Part shown: in pieces, positions 33,836 to 44,137 of the stretch
How the letters are laid out: the number at the start of each line of letters is the position of its first letter
Numbering within the stretch: the stretch's first letter is position 1
Assembly: GCF_000151665.1 (NCBI RefSeq)
Contig: NW_013171866.1
Coordinates: forward strand, 310,001 to 374,000
Source: Blastocystis hominis
Lineage: Eukaryota; Sar; Bigyra; Opalinata; Blastocystidae
Length of the DNA: 64,000 nt
Direction of reading: 5' to 3'
Made by a program: the position numbers and the translations under genes
Notes under the pieces: generated by a model
What the model saw: only the letters and a program-made list of their open reading frames with translations
Database searches by the model: none
Told to the model about the DNA's origin: nothing

Positions 33836-33939
33836 TTTACAGAATGATATTCACAATATTCAAGAAGCTAAACCCCAAATTAAGGAGTGAAAAAACTCCA
33901 GAAAACAGCTAGTTTTTTTTGTCTGGCAAAATGAATGGG

Positions 33940-34650
33940 TAGATCATCTGCATCGGAGATGACTATATAGTCGGCCGAAGGAAACGACAGCTGGCGTGAA
34001 ATCGATGTTACGTTCATTAGTGAGTCTACAAATTGTACCGTACTTTTGTTTTGTTTTTCCATAGGATATGATGAAATATTCTGTTGAAAATGACCTTGAT
34101 TCTCTTGTTGCCCATCTAGAGCAGTCAAAAGGTATTGTTTGTCAACGTGTGTATATTTTAGATATCAACGTAGACTCGTTACTCCTATATGCCAACTCGA
34201 TCAAGTATACTGCAAATTGTCCTGTAAATATGGATACAGAAAATGTACTTCTGAATAATCGTTATTATGGATAGTTATTAGCACCTTATCCTACACTTAA
34301 ATACATATCTGCTTCTTTGTTACTAAATAGCAGGATTCTATCAGGTATATGCTTTCTGTGCAGTTAAAAAGCAGAATGGAAGAATGGCGATATGCAGTCA
34401 CACATGTCTATGTCAACCACACAGGAGAACCAGGATAATGACTTAAATGATATGGTTGATGATGATGAAAGCAACCTTACTCCTACAATGGAGGACGAAA
34501 CTCTTTCCGTTATTACACAGTCCATTTTCAAAGGCTCTACACACGTCGTTTGTGATTTTATTGTATGGTTCTCTGTAGAATCGTCCTAGGAAGCCCCCTG
34601 TCAAGTGGGATATTTCAGATGACAGCGATAGCAGTGATAGTAGTGAGTGA
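33940..34650 (+). CDS. MED4: Mediator subunit 4
   Basis: Exons separated by short introns give SVENDLDSLVAHLEQSK, then DINVDSLLLYANSIKYTANCP, which matches the MED4 core motif (V-x-x-x-x-L-x-x-YAH-x-IS), then APYPT, and an acidic C-terminus KWDISDDSDSSDSSE that closely resembles the Ser/Asp end of MED4 in animals. Encoded TGA is at 34648-34650; TGTTTGTT follows at 34664-34671. The start and first exons (about 33900-34060) are uncertain. Mediator links activators to RNA polymerase II. Confidence 0.6.
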
Positions 34651-34671
34651 TGAACAGTGTGATTGTTTGTT

Positions 34672-35009
34672 TAAATCCATATTGCTGGGAGAACAATCGC
34701 ATCCTATTGAAAGGGATTGGTTGGGTGGCTTTTCGTCTGCGACCATTCCTGATCTGTGGGTCACACCTTTCTTTCAGTGAAATGGTCAGAAAAGAAGAAG
34801 AAGAAGAAGGGTATTCGAATCAGTGAATCGTGTTATTGCTTTGAGAAATGATGATGAACCTTATCATGAAAACAAGAGAATCACTTTCTCATGGCTGATT
34901 CTCTCCCGTTTCACACGATTCTTGCATTCATCTCGATGCTATGAGCAATTGTGTTCTCCACTGCTCTTCCCCCATTACATTCATTCATTCATTCATTCAT
35001 TCTGTGTTC
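34672..35009. other. Intergenic region with ATTC microsatellite
   Basis: About 340 bp between the convergent MED4 and TIM21 genes. It contains a GAA run (about 34790-34810) and an (ATTC)n repeat (34981-35001). No convincing ORF or RNA gene. Confidence 0.4.
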
Positions 35010-35022
35010 CTCAAACATTTCA
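35010..35022 (-). terminator. TIM21 stop/polyadenylation overlap
   Basis: The encoded TGA (35022-35020) has its T exactly five bases before TGTTTGAG (35017-35010). Cleavage at the usual place would convert TGA into TAA. Confidence 0.55.
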
Positions 35023-36105
35023 TTTTCCTACTATCTTTTGACACATCACCTCCAAATCGTCCAATTCTTTTACTCCTGCATACATTTTACCCCGAATATT
35101 CCACGACGGCAAAACCGCCGGGTTCATTTGTTTGCACAATTCCCAGTTTTGAGTGCAATCCACGAATTCCACCTTATCCCTCAAGTTTCCGAACATAGAC
35201 AGCTGCTTTTCCGTCTCCGGTTGGCCTCGTGCACCCAGAAACACAGCCTTCAGCATATGGAGCTTGCTCACGATCAATTCCTGCTGCTTCTCCAGAGGAA
35301 GGTACACACGGTTGTCGATGATGCCGATGACTACACCAGTGCGCCCGTCCTGGAAGACCAGATACAGGAACTCACCAGTGCCCATTTCCTTTGACTTCTC
35401 GGCGTACACAACGCCCTTTCCCCACTTTCCCTGGACATTAAACTTAATGCGGCAGTGCTTCATTCCGTCCTCGTCCTCATAGATGCAACTATCGATCTGG
35501 TTACGACGACCCTCGTATTGTCCTTGGTAGTCTCTGCCGTAGCCTTTTATATTGGGGCCCAAACAACGCTTCACATCGGGATCTTGAGTAACGATCTTCA
35601 AAGCATCATTGAAGACATATGTTGCGCTCAGGCTGGATGGAATTGTGTCACGGATGAATGCGAATGCGCTTACAATACCACAAATACCAAGGAAGACATA
35701 AACGGCTGTCTTAGAAGCTTTCTTTGCACCTACGACGTCAGCATCTCTAGGGAAAGACTACCCCGAACCATTTTGACGGCCATGATTTCCTGACCCTCTT
35801 TTACAGTACGATATGTTCTGGGACCTGCAGCTCCCTGAGCAGCTCCCTGAGCAGCCTCCTTCACTGCATTCGCCTCCGCACCAGAGGCCTATCGCTTACG
35901 GATTAACTTCATTCCTTACTTCGGTGGCAAACAATCTCTTCGACTTGAAAAAAGCAGTTCTCATATATTGTGGATCACGGAATACAGAAGTCGAAAACAC
36001 TCGGCGCGCGACAAGCTCCGATGTTCGAAACGAAGTGGGAGCAAGCACAATTACCTCCCTAACAAGAAGGGATCTGCTTCCTAGAGTTCGGAGAGTTGAT
36101 AACAT
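35020..36105 (-). CDS. TIM21-like mitochondrial import protein with thioredoxin-like C-terminus
   Basis: The N-terminus MLSTLRTLGSRSLL is a basic, Ser/Leu-rich presequence. After two or three short introns come a transmembrane segment (TAVYVFLGICGIVSAFAF) and the TIM21 core (NDALKIVTQDPDVKRCLGPNIKGYGRDYQG, RRNQIDSCIYEDEDGMKHCRIKFNVQGKWGKGVV, YLVFQDGRTGVV). TIM21 links outer- and inner-membrane translocases. A roughly 90-residue extension (KAVFLGARG ... VEFVDCTQNWELC ... PAVLPSWNIRGKMYAGVKELDDLE) has the strand order and cis-Pro-like PSW of a thioredoxin fold but no CxxC. It fits a mitochondrion-related organelle. Confidence 0.8.
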
Positions 36106-36274
36106 TCTGTGGTTGCAAGTGTAGGAGAAGGAAAGGGGAAACAGGGAAACGCCGAGGTTCGATTGAACGGACGATGGAACCTTCCCAACTTCCTATATTC
36201 ACCATCTGGTTATAAATAGAACCAGGAAGCAATAAAAAGCCAGGTACGGGGAAAATAAGTCATTGTTTGTCTTA

Positions 36275-37709
36275 TGCCTGGCTGGGAATTGATCGTTGGG
36301 TGTGTAGGAAAGCCCTCTGCTGGAAAATCGACGTTTTTTAATGCAGTAACCGATGGTTCGGCAAAAGTACGAGTTTGGAAGTATTCAGTGATGGAACTAG
36401 GTGGGAAACTATCCGTTCACAACAATTGAACCAAATACAGGTATTACGTACTATATGACCGATTGTCCTTGTAAAACGAAGGGACTCAGCAAAGAATGTC
36501 ATCCCCTATATGGCTTCTGCAAAGATGGTCAACGCCAAATTCCTTTGAAGCTGCTGGATGTCGCAGGACTCATTCCAGGAGCTAGTGAAGGTGCAGGTTT
36601 GGGAAACAAGGTATTGATATAGATTTTCGCTGATTATCTGTCTAGTTCCTCGATGATTTGCGTCATGCTCATGTTTTGGTGCATATCGTGGATGTCTCGG
36701 GGAGAACAAACGAAAAGGGAGAGAACACAGTGGGATACGACCCGTCTCGCGTAGGTCTTGAGAGCAGGCTCGACTGTAGGACATCGACTGGCTCTACGAC
36801 GAGATCCACGCCTGGATCTTCAACAACATTTACAAAAAATGGAGTGGGATCATCCGCAAGTACAGCACGTTCTGCAACAGCGAGAAGCCCAAAGGTCTTG
36901 CGGAGCTCTTGCAGCTGCAGCTTTCCGGCTACGGAACGACTCCCTCGCAGAGTGCAGCGATCGTCCGCTACCTGAACCTGAAAGAGCCAGTCGACCTAAA
37001 CAGCTGGAGCGCAGATGATGTGCATCGCCTGGTCGATGCCTTCATGTACATCCGCTTTCCGATCGTGGTGGCGCTGAACAAGGCGGACTGCAAGGGAAAG
37101 ACGGACGACAACATCCTCAAGATCATGAAGCGGTACAACAAAGACAACGTCGATTGGAAGTCGAGGGACCATTTGAAGGTCCGCGACATCGTCGTGATCT
37201 CCGCGGCCTCCGAGTGTTTCCTCAAGAAACTCGCTGCGCAGAAGTATATCACGTACAACCGCGGGGATACGATGTTTTTAACGCGGGAAGACGAGATGGA
37301 GGCGACGGGGAAAAGCGTAGCGGTTTGCGTGGTTTGGGATGCGTAGAAACTGAAGAAAATCGACGCCACGGTGTCGGACCGGCTGGAGAAGATCATGGAC
37401 ATGGTGCTGTTTCGGTATGGATCGACGGGAGTGTGGAATGTTGTGACTTCCGCGGTTAAATGCATGAATCCGACGATTGTGTACCCGGTGACCTCGATGA
37501 CGACGTATAAGGGACCGCGAGGAGGCGTGTTCTCGACGTGTTATGTGCTGCATCAGCACGCCACGGTGGAGGATCTGCGAATGTTGCTGGTGAATGCGGA
37601 GAATATTCCGTGCGTGTCGATTGAGGCTGCGGATGGAAGGGTGATGGGAGAGGAGGACGAGATTGAGAACAACTCGATTGTAAAGATTAACACGCGTAGT
37701 AACGTTGAT
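36275..37709 (+). CDS. Obg/YchF-family GTPase, Ygr210-type; stop made by polyadenylation
   Basis: Exons joined across introns of 29-36 nt give [27 protein letters not shown] (P-loop G1), [11 protein letters not shown] (G2), [25 protein letters not shown] (G3 DxxG), ALNKADC (G4 NKxD), and the C-terminal [20 protein letters not shown] (TGS-like). The length and the insertion between G3 and G4 fit the archaeal/eukaryotic Ygr210 branch rather than OLA1. Ribosome- or translation-linked roles are known for the family. T37710 (codon position 1) precedes TGTTTGTT (37715-37722) by five bases, so the protein ends ...NTRSNVD. Confidence 0.85.
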
Positions 37710-37722
37710 TTTAGTGTTTGTT
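37710..37722 (+). terminator. Polyadenylation element with stop-creating T (GTPase)
   Basis: T37710, four bases, TGTTTGTT at 37715-37722. Without it the frame would run on into an unconserved SVCYIKG tail. Confidence 0.75.
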
Positions 37723-37804
37723 ATATCAAAGGGGTTTCATCGACCAGACTATACTGATATTCTTTTAAATCTCTGTTATTAGTAGTTGCGATTTCAAAAT
37801 AGAT

Positions 37805-40800
37805 ATGGATACTAGTAAGGGCAAGGCCAATAGGACCGTTAATTCTGAAACTGGTTCCACACTGTATCTACGAGATATCAATGAAGCATATCTTCTTAAG
37901 TATACAGAGAATCGTATGTGGGCCAAGGTAGGTTTAGAATCCGCTTAGGTGTTGTATTAGAAGTTTAAGGAGCTAACGCGCTATTTTTATTTATCCGATT
38001 ACATACTATCCTATGCTGACTCCCCGAAGTCCAAATCGAGGAAGTTGCCATGTCCATCCTGACTTACTCATAGAAGTTTTAATTTACAAGATGTTATGAA
38101 AGTGAATTCCCCCTCGAAAAGGTTTGTAGATGGTGATATCCCAAACAAAAGTGTTGTTGACCTTGTGTTTCGTGATAATACTATTCTGACTATTGCTGCT
38201 AGTCGTAGTCTCCCAGATTCGAATGTTTTATTGTCAAAGGTCTTGTCTGCGCAGAACCTGAACCGTAGATTTTAGATACCATCAAATTGGTTCTAAAATA
38301 TCAGCAAATACCCGATGATGAGGAGCTTAATAAGCTCTTAGAGGAAACATTAGATGATATGATGCTGGTGGATGAGCAACATCGCGATGCCTTGCGATAC
38401 CGAAGTCGTGAAGACAAATGGAATTTAGTGTTATACCAAATGAAAACCAATCTCCAGAGCCGGTCGGTGATTCTCTCCTCTGTCGAGCTCCTCAAACACG
38501 TTTAATGCCTGTCTCTCTCACTCACCATGCAGCGGACGATCACAATCGAAGCCGCCAACGAGATCAACGCCGTGCTCCGCTCCGCCAACCGCACACAGAT
38601 GCAGCTGTTCGTGGACCACAACGGCATTCTCTTTGTCTTCGACGTATGCTTTGTCTCTGTCTGCCAGCGTAGATGATAAAGCGATACTGCACGAACTTCG
38701 ATAACACGCCAGAGGTTCGCAATATCGTCTTTTCGCTTCTGCAAATGGTGCATATGCTATTGAACACCCCCGTTTCCGAGCCTGCGACGGTGCAGTGCGA
38801 GGAAAGCGGGTCTGCGTTGATGCATGTGTATTTGCTCGATAATGGGAAACTGGCGGAGTGTGTGTTTCCAAAGCTGAACTATTTGATTATGCATATTAAA
38901 GACGATAGCAAGATCGATTCATGGGTGAGTTTGTTTTCGAAGAGCTTGCATGAAACACATCGAATGGAGAGATTGGTGAACGTGTTGGACACCACGATGA
39001 ATAAAGACGTGGCGTGGTGCTTGTTCTATTTTATCAATCTCGCGATCCAGGGACATAATTCGTTGTTTAAACGAAATGCCGTAAGCGAGCAAGAAGCGAC
39101 TGACACTTAGTTCCGACATATCTTTTTGGAGTTGGGCATTTTTGCAGTGATGGATGGCGTGATTCAACGCGGCGAAGAGAGGAATTGGAGCAATCTCGAA
39201 GACTTAAGAGAAGAGTATAACATTTTTAGCGAGGAGGAAGCGAAGGATCGCGAAGACGCTACGGTAAATGGCGTCGATTTGTCCAACTCGCTGAGTCTTT
39301 TCCGTTCGGTTTGGAGTCTGCTTTGATTCATAGAGGCGATTGAGAAGGAAACGACGGCCAATGGTCGAAGTGAGCTGCTAACGAGATTGTTGCGAAACCT
39401 GCATACAATTCCACAGGAAGAGGATCGTGGCAATCAGATGTGGGAATTGGTGGTTCAAATCACCGATTTCAGTTTGAAAGCCACGGCGAACATGTTTAAG
39501 TCTACATTTGGCGAAACCGTTACTGTATTTTCGTCCTCGTCGCTTAACTTTTAGGACATTTCGCAAACTCTCATCAACATCGGAAAGAACATCATGAGCG
39601 AAGGTCCCAGCCAGTTCCTGGATCCGAAGTACGTTCGGTTCTTGCAGATGAAACTCTTCGGCGAGCCGTTGGAGAAGATCAAAGAGCAGGCGGCAGCAGC
39701 CGGATTGGATCCGTCCTATCTCGATCAGGACTTCCCAGATTATCGATTGGATCCGGATTACAAGTATTATTTGGATGAGATGCAGCACGGCACGGCGATT
39801 GATGTGCTGAAGGAGAAAATGCTGGAGCGTGGATTGGATCCGACGGTGTTGGATGTGTATGACATAGGAATGAGAGATACGGTTCGTGTGGATTATGCGA
39901 AGTATATTAAGTGGTTTACGATGAAGGAGCAAGGAGGTGATCTTGCGTTGATTCGATTGAAAATGGAACAGGAAGGATTGGATTCGTCGTATCTGGATCG
40001 AGATACGAAGAATATTGAGTTTTATAATATCCCTTATGATTTGGTGGTTAATTCATTCAGAACCGAGAAGGAGCCAGAGAAGAAAGGACCAATTCCTGAA
40101 GTTCCTAAAGAAGGTGTGTGCAATCATAAATATGCTCGTCATGTTGATTATGCTTACTACAAAAAGTTCAAACTATTGAAAATGCATCTCCCAATAGAAC
40201 AAGTGAAACAAAAGATGGAAATGGAAGGATTGGATCCATCAATTTTAGATTTGGACATGAACACATTGGCATTCGATAATATTCCTGAAGACACAGTTGT
40301 ACGATACGACGATGGCCATTATGAACCTTGCTGGAAACCTGATCCTGACGCAGAACCAATTCCTGCCGCGAAGCCAGTTCCTGAAGCTCCTAAAGCTCCT
40401 AAAGAAGGCGTATGCAATCATAAATATGCTCGTCATGTTGATTATGCTTACTACAAAAAGTTCAAACTATTGAAAATGCATTTCCCAATAGAACAAGTGA
40501 AACAAAAGATGGAAATGGAAGGATTGGATCCATCAATTTTAGATTTGGATATGAACACATTGGCATTTGATAACATTCCTGAAGACACAGTTGTACGATA
40601 CGATGACGGCCATTATGAACCTTGCTGGAAATCTGATCCTGACGCAGAACCAGCTCCTAAAGCTCCTAAAGCTCCTAAAGAAGGCGTGTGCAATCATAAA
40701 TATGCTCGTCATGTTGATTATGCTTACTACAAAAAGTTCAAACTATTGAAAATGCATTTCCCAATAGAACAAGTGAAACAAAAGATGGAAACAGAAGGTT

Positions 40801-42571
40801 TGGATCCATCAATTTTAGATTTGGATATGAACACATTGGCATTCGATAACATTCCTGAAGACACAGTTGTACGATACGATGATGGTCATTATGAACCTTG
40901 CTGGAAACCTGATCCTGACGTCGAAACAACTTCGAATCCATCCAAAGAGCCTGCCAAAAAACCGAAACCTGCGCCAACTCCCAACCCTCCTCCTGTTAAC
41001 AAAGATAATCGAGATCCTCGACCTCCTCTCTCTTCTGGATTGAAACTGCGTCCTTTGTATTGGGACGTCAACAATTCCGAATCGTTAATCCGCAATTCCA
41101 TGTGGGACAAGATGAATGACCGCGAAATCAAAATCGACCAAGACATGATGAAGCGAGAATTCCAAGCCAAGACCTCCACGGTGACCTTCGCGATGCCTAC
41201 TTCGCAGTCGGAGAAGGTAACGACGCTGCTGGAAGGACAGCGAGAGCAGAATGTCGGTATTGTGATTGGACGTATCCGACTGGATGTCCAGGACATTCGT
41301 CATGCTTTGTTGTTTGTGGACTTCAACGTCCTAACAAGAGAGCTTGTAATAAGGCTGGCGAGTGCGATCCCCACTACCTCCGAGCAAGAAGCCTTCTTGG
41401 GCTACACGGGCGACGTAAGCAAGCTGAGCAAAGCGAGCCAGTTCGGGTATTATCTGTCGGATATTCCGAATCTCCAGGCGCGCGTGAACTGCTTCAAAGT
41501 GATTCTTTCGTTCGATGACGAGCTGGAACGACTGAAGGGCTCGCTGCAGAAGTACTTCGACGTGATTCGAATGGTTCGCAACAACAAGGGGCTCTACACC
41601 ATCATCGAAATCATTCTGGCCCTGGGGAACTTCTTGAATGGAGACAATCCGCGTGGCGGAGCGTGGGGTTTCCACATCGGTTTCTTACAGAAGCTGAATG
41701 AGACGAAGACGGCCGACAATAAGAAGACCTTAATGACGTAAGTTTCTTTCTAGAAGTAGAGTTGATCGAATAGTGTGATCTGCGATATGGTCGCCCATTC
41801 TTACCCGTCCATTCTGACGGATTTGCAACAGTTGGATCAGTTGCAGATGATCGAGAAGGTGGATATTAAGGATATTCTGAAAGATATCACCAACCTGCAA
41901 GGAGCAATCAAGTTGGTCAAAGCTCAGAGCGATTTGAAGCCGTTCTGCGATGAAGACTTGTATGGAATGCGATGGAGTGTTCTCTCTCTAGATTCCCTCA
42001 GAAAATAAGCCCCAAGGTCGGAGACATGACGACTCGCTTCGAGGAACTCCACAGCTTGCAAGCGAAAGTGAAGGACGCGTTCCGTGACTTGCTGGCTTGG
42101 TTTGGAGAGTCGGAGAAGGACTACACGGAGAACACGTTCTTTAAGGTGATCTCTGATTTCTACAAGATGTTCAACAACGAAATGAGGGAATTGGAGAAGA
42201 GGAAGAAGCAGTCGGAGGAGATCAAGAGACAGAAGCAGCTGCAGGAAGAGCTGCTGCATGCGGCTGGGCAGCACGCGATGGATGAATTCCAAAACGATAC
42301 GCAGGGAAAGAATTCTAGAATGGTGTCACAGTCTTTCAGACAGAGTATGCGTGGTATTGCGAGTCGAAAGTCTATGCAACCGATGCCCTTTGAGCCTATA
42401 TCAGCACAGGGTCGAAACACGATTTCTCGACAGCTTGGAGTGCCCACTAATAGGTTGAGTATTATGAGTTCGGAAAGCGATACGATGAATGAAGAAGATG
42501 ATTATAACAGTCTAAGTCAGAATGAATCCGATATCAGTGATGATTCTTGGATGATGCAAGGAAGAAGATAA
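37805..42571 (+). CDS. Diaphanous-type formin with N-terminal PH-like domain and tandem repeats
   Basis: The ATG at 37805 opens MDTSKGKANRTVNS and a PH-like fold (YLLKYTENRMWAKKFKELTRYFYLSDYILSYAD). GBD/FH3 follows (LLEETLDDMMLVDEQHRDALRYRSREDKWNLVLYQMK; armadillo-like helices to about 39550). The region 39594-40950 carries about six copies of a KFKLLKMHLPIEQVKQKMEMEGLDPSILD-type motif, seen also in WASH-complex CCDC53 and other actin regulators. A short Pro stretch precedes FH2 (LKLRPLYWDVNN, EIILALGNFLNGDNPRGGAWGFHI). TAA is at 42569-42571 and TGTTTGTT at 42591-42598. Formins nucleate and elongate actin filaments downstream of Rho GTPases. Confidence 0.85.
40105..40930 (+). repeat. Three near-identical tandem coding units of about 280 bp in the formin
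   Basis: Units beginning at about 40107, 40401 and 40677 encode almost the same segment (GVCNHKYARHVDYAYYKKFK ... DDGHYEPCWKPDPD) with only a few synonymous or Leu/Phe changes. The linkers differ in copies of PKAPKAP. This suggests a recent duplication. Confidence 0.85.
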
Positions 42572-42598
42572 TTGTGTGAATATTGCTTTGTTTGTTTT

Positions 42599-42982
42599 AT
42601 GAACTTTTAAAAAATCGACTGCAGGGTCGAATAATGGACATGACAAATGTTTGAAATGGAAAAGATATTTTTTTGTGCATTGTACCGCATATCCTATGAC
42701 AAAATTAAATAGTAGGATAATAATGAGAGTCTAGGTATTTAAAACAAATAGTAGAAACGTGGTTTCGAAAATGTCTCCGAAAATAAAAACCAGAGGTGTC
42801 ACGGCAGAATTTGGAACATATAACACACAAATTTGTAATATAAATTTCTATTAACAATTGAGCACCCGAATGATTCAAATATTTTATCGTGGAACCCATG
42901 AACCACATTCTCCAAATTCATAATTCCATAAGTTATTGGTACAAGAAGGTATGGTGAAATCTAGAATAGTTCATTCTCTAGA
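42599..42982. other. AT-rich intergenic region
   Basis: About 380 bp between the tandem formin and transporter genes. A minus-strand open stretch (42908-42705, several Cys and His) is not convincing as a gene. Probably a promoter. Confidence 0.35.
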
Positions 42983-44104
42983 ATGGTTGATAAGTTCACT
43001 AGAGTTTCTTGCATTCCTGGAATGTTGATTTTTGGTACCGCCACGGTCACCATCCAGAAGTACGTCTTCGAGGTTAAGGCCCCTGGAAGATACGGTGATG
43101 TTCACGCATTCAAGAAGCCTTGGTTCCAGACGGAGGCCATGTTCATTGGAATGCTTTCCTGCCTGATTGTCTACGAGATTATCAGATGCATGAGAAAGAT
43201 TAAGAAGAACGATATTGATGAGTCTATTCAGCATTGGAAGCATTACTTCTACGTCGGCGCTCCTGCCATGTGCGATCTTTGCGCTACTTGCTTGATGAAC
43301 ATTGGTCTGTTCTACTTGGATGCTTCGATCTGGCAGATGCTCCGTGGTTCCATGGTCATTTTCAGTGCCCTGCTGTCCATCATCTTCTTGAAGAAGCGTG
43401 GATACTACAAGGCCTACCACTGGGTTGGTATTCTTTTGGTGGCTGTTGGTCTGGTCACTGTCTCCTTCTCCTCCTTCATGAAGACTTCTGAGGGTGGTGA
43501 GAAGACTGCTACGGCTGCTCAGATTGCTATGTCTATTGCTCTGGTGGTCGGTGCTCAGATCATTCAGGCTTCCCAGATTGTCATTGAGGAGTACCTGCTG
43601 AAGAACGTGAAGGCTGCTCCTTCTCTGATTGTCGGTCTGGAGGGACTCTGGGGTGGTCTTGTGGGTTGCTTGGTCATGTGGGCCGTGCACAACACCTCCA
43701 CCAAGTCTGCTCTGGTGGCTGATATGTTCCATGAGGATAGCATTGATACCTACTACATGCTGAAGAACTCCAAGTCCCTGGTGGTTCTGATCATCTTCTA
43801 CATTCTCGCCATTCTTTTCTACAATCTCTTCGGTATGATGGTTACTCAGACCTACAGTGCTGTGTACAGAACTATTATGGAGGCTGTTCGTACCATGTGT
43901 ATCTGGATTGTCAACATTATTATCTACTTCTTCGATAGCACTCACGGAGAGAAGATTGAGTGGGCTTCTTTGGTCGAGGTTGTTGGATTTGCCATTCTCT
44001 TGTTCGGTAACTTCTTGTACAACAAGGTCATTCGCCTGAAGTGCTTCTACTACGAGGATAAGGCTGCCGAGGCCGTTCCTCTGGTGGAGAAGACTGAAGT
44101 TTAA
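42983..44104 (+). CDS. SLC35F6-like drug/metabolite-superfamily transporter
   Basis: A single exon encodes 373 residues with about ten hydrophobic helices, for example MLIFGTATVTIQK, TEAMFIGMLSCLIVYEII, MLRGSMVIFSALLSIIFL, WVGILLVAVGLVTVSFSSF, VVLIIFYILAILFYNLFGMM and ASLVEVVGFAILLFGNFLY. The two-repeat layout and the HAFKKPWFQTEAMF entry resemble SLC35F6/nucleotide-sugar-transporter-like EamA proteins. Codon usage is strongly biased to C/G-ending optimal codons and there are no introns, unlike its neighbours, which suggests high expression. TAA is at 44102-44104. The next gene starts 34 bp later, with CGTTTGTT between (44116-44123). Confidence 0.8.
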   Translation: MVDKFTRVSCIPGMLIFGTATVTIQKYVFEVKAPGRYGDVHAFKKPWFQTEAMFIGMLSCLIVYEIIRCMRKIKKNDIDESIQHWKHYFYVGAPAMCDLCATCLMNIGLFYLDASIWQMLRGSMVIFSALLSIIFLKKRGYYKAYHWVGILLVAVGLVTVSFSSFMKTSEGGEKTATAAQIAMSIALVVGAQIIQASQIVIEEYLLKNVKAAPSLIVGLEGLWGGLVGCLVMWAVHNTSTKSALVADMFHEDSIDTYYMLKNSKSLVVLIIFYILAILFYNLFGMMVTQTYSAVYRTIMEAVRTMCIWIVNIIIYFFDSTHGEKIEWASLVEVVGFAILLFGNFLYNKVIRLKCFYYEDKAAEAVPLVEKTEV

Positions 44105-44137
44105 TGGTAGTGTTGCGTTTGTTAGAAACACGTTTGG

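Noticed and set aside
34981-35001. ATTC repeat as a CRISPR-like or mobile element end
   Set aside because: It is a simple microsatellite with no spacers, target-site duplication or transposase.
36265-36272. TGTTTGTC as a terminator
   Set aside because: It sits just before the GTPase start codon and has no upstream plus-strand gene.
42705-42908. Small Cys/His-rich minus-strand gene
   Set aside because: The stretch is AT-rich, has no clear family pattern, and no convincing 3' element.
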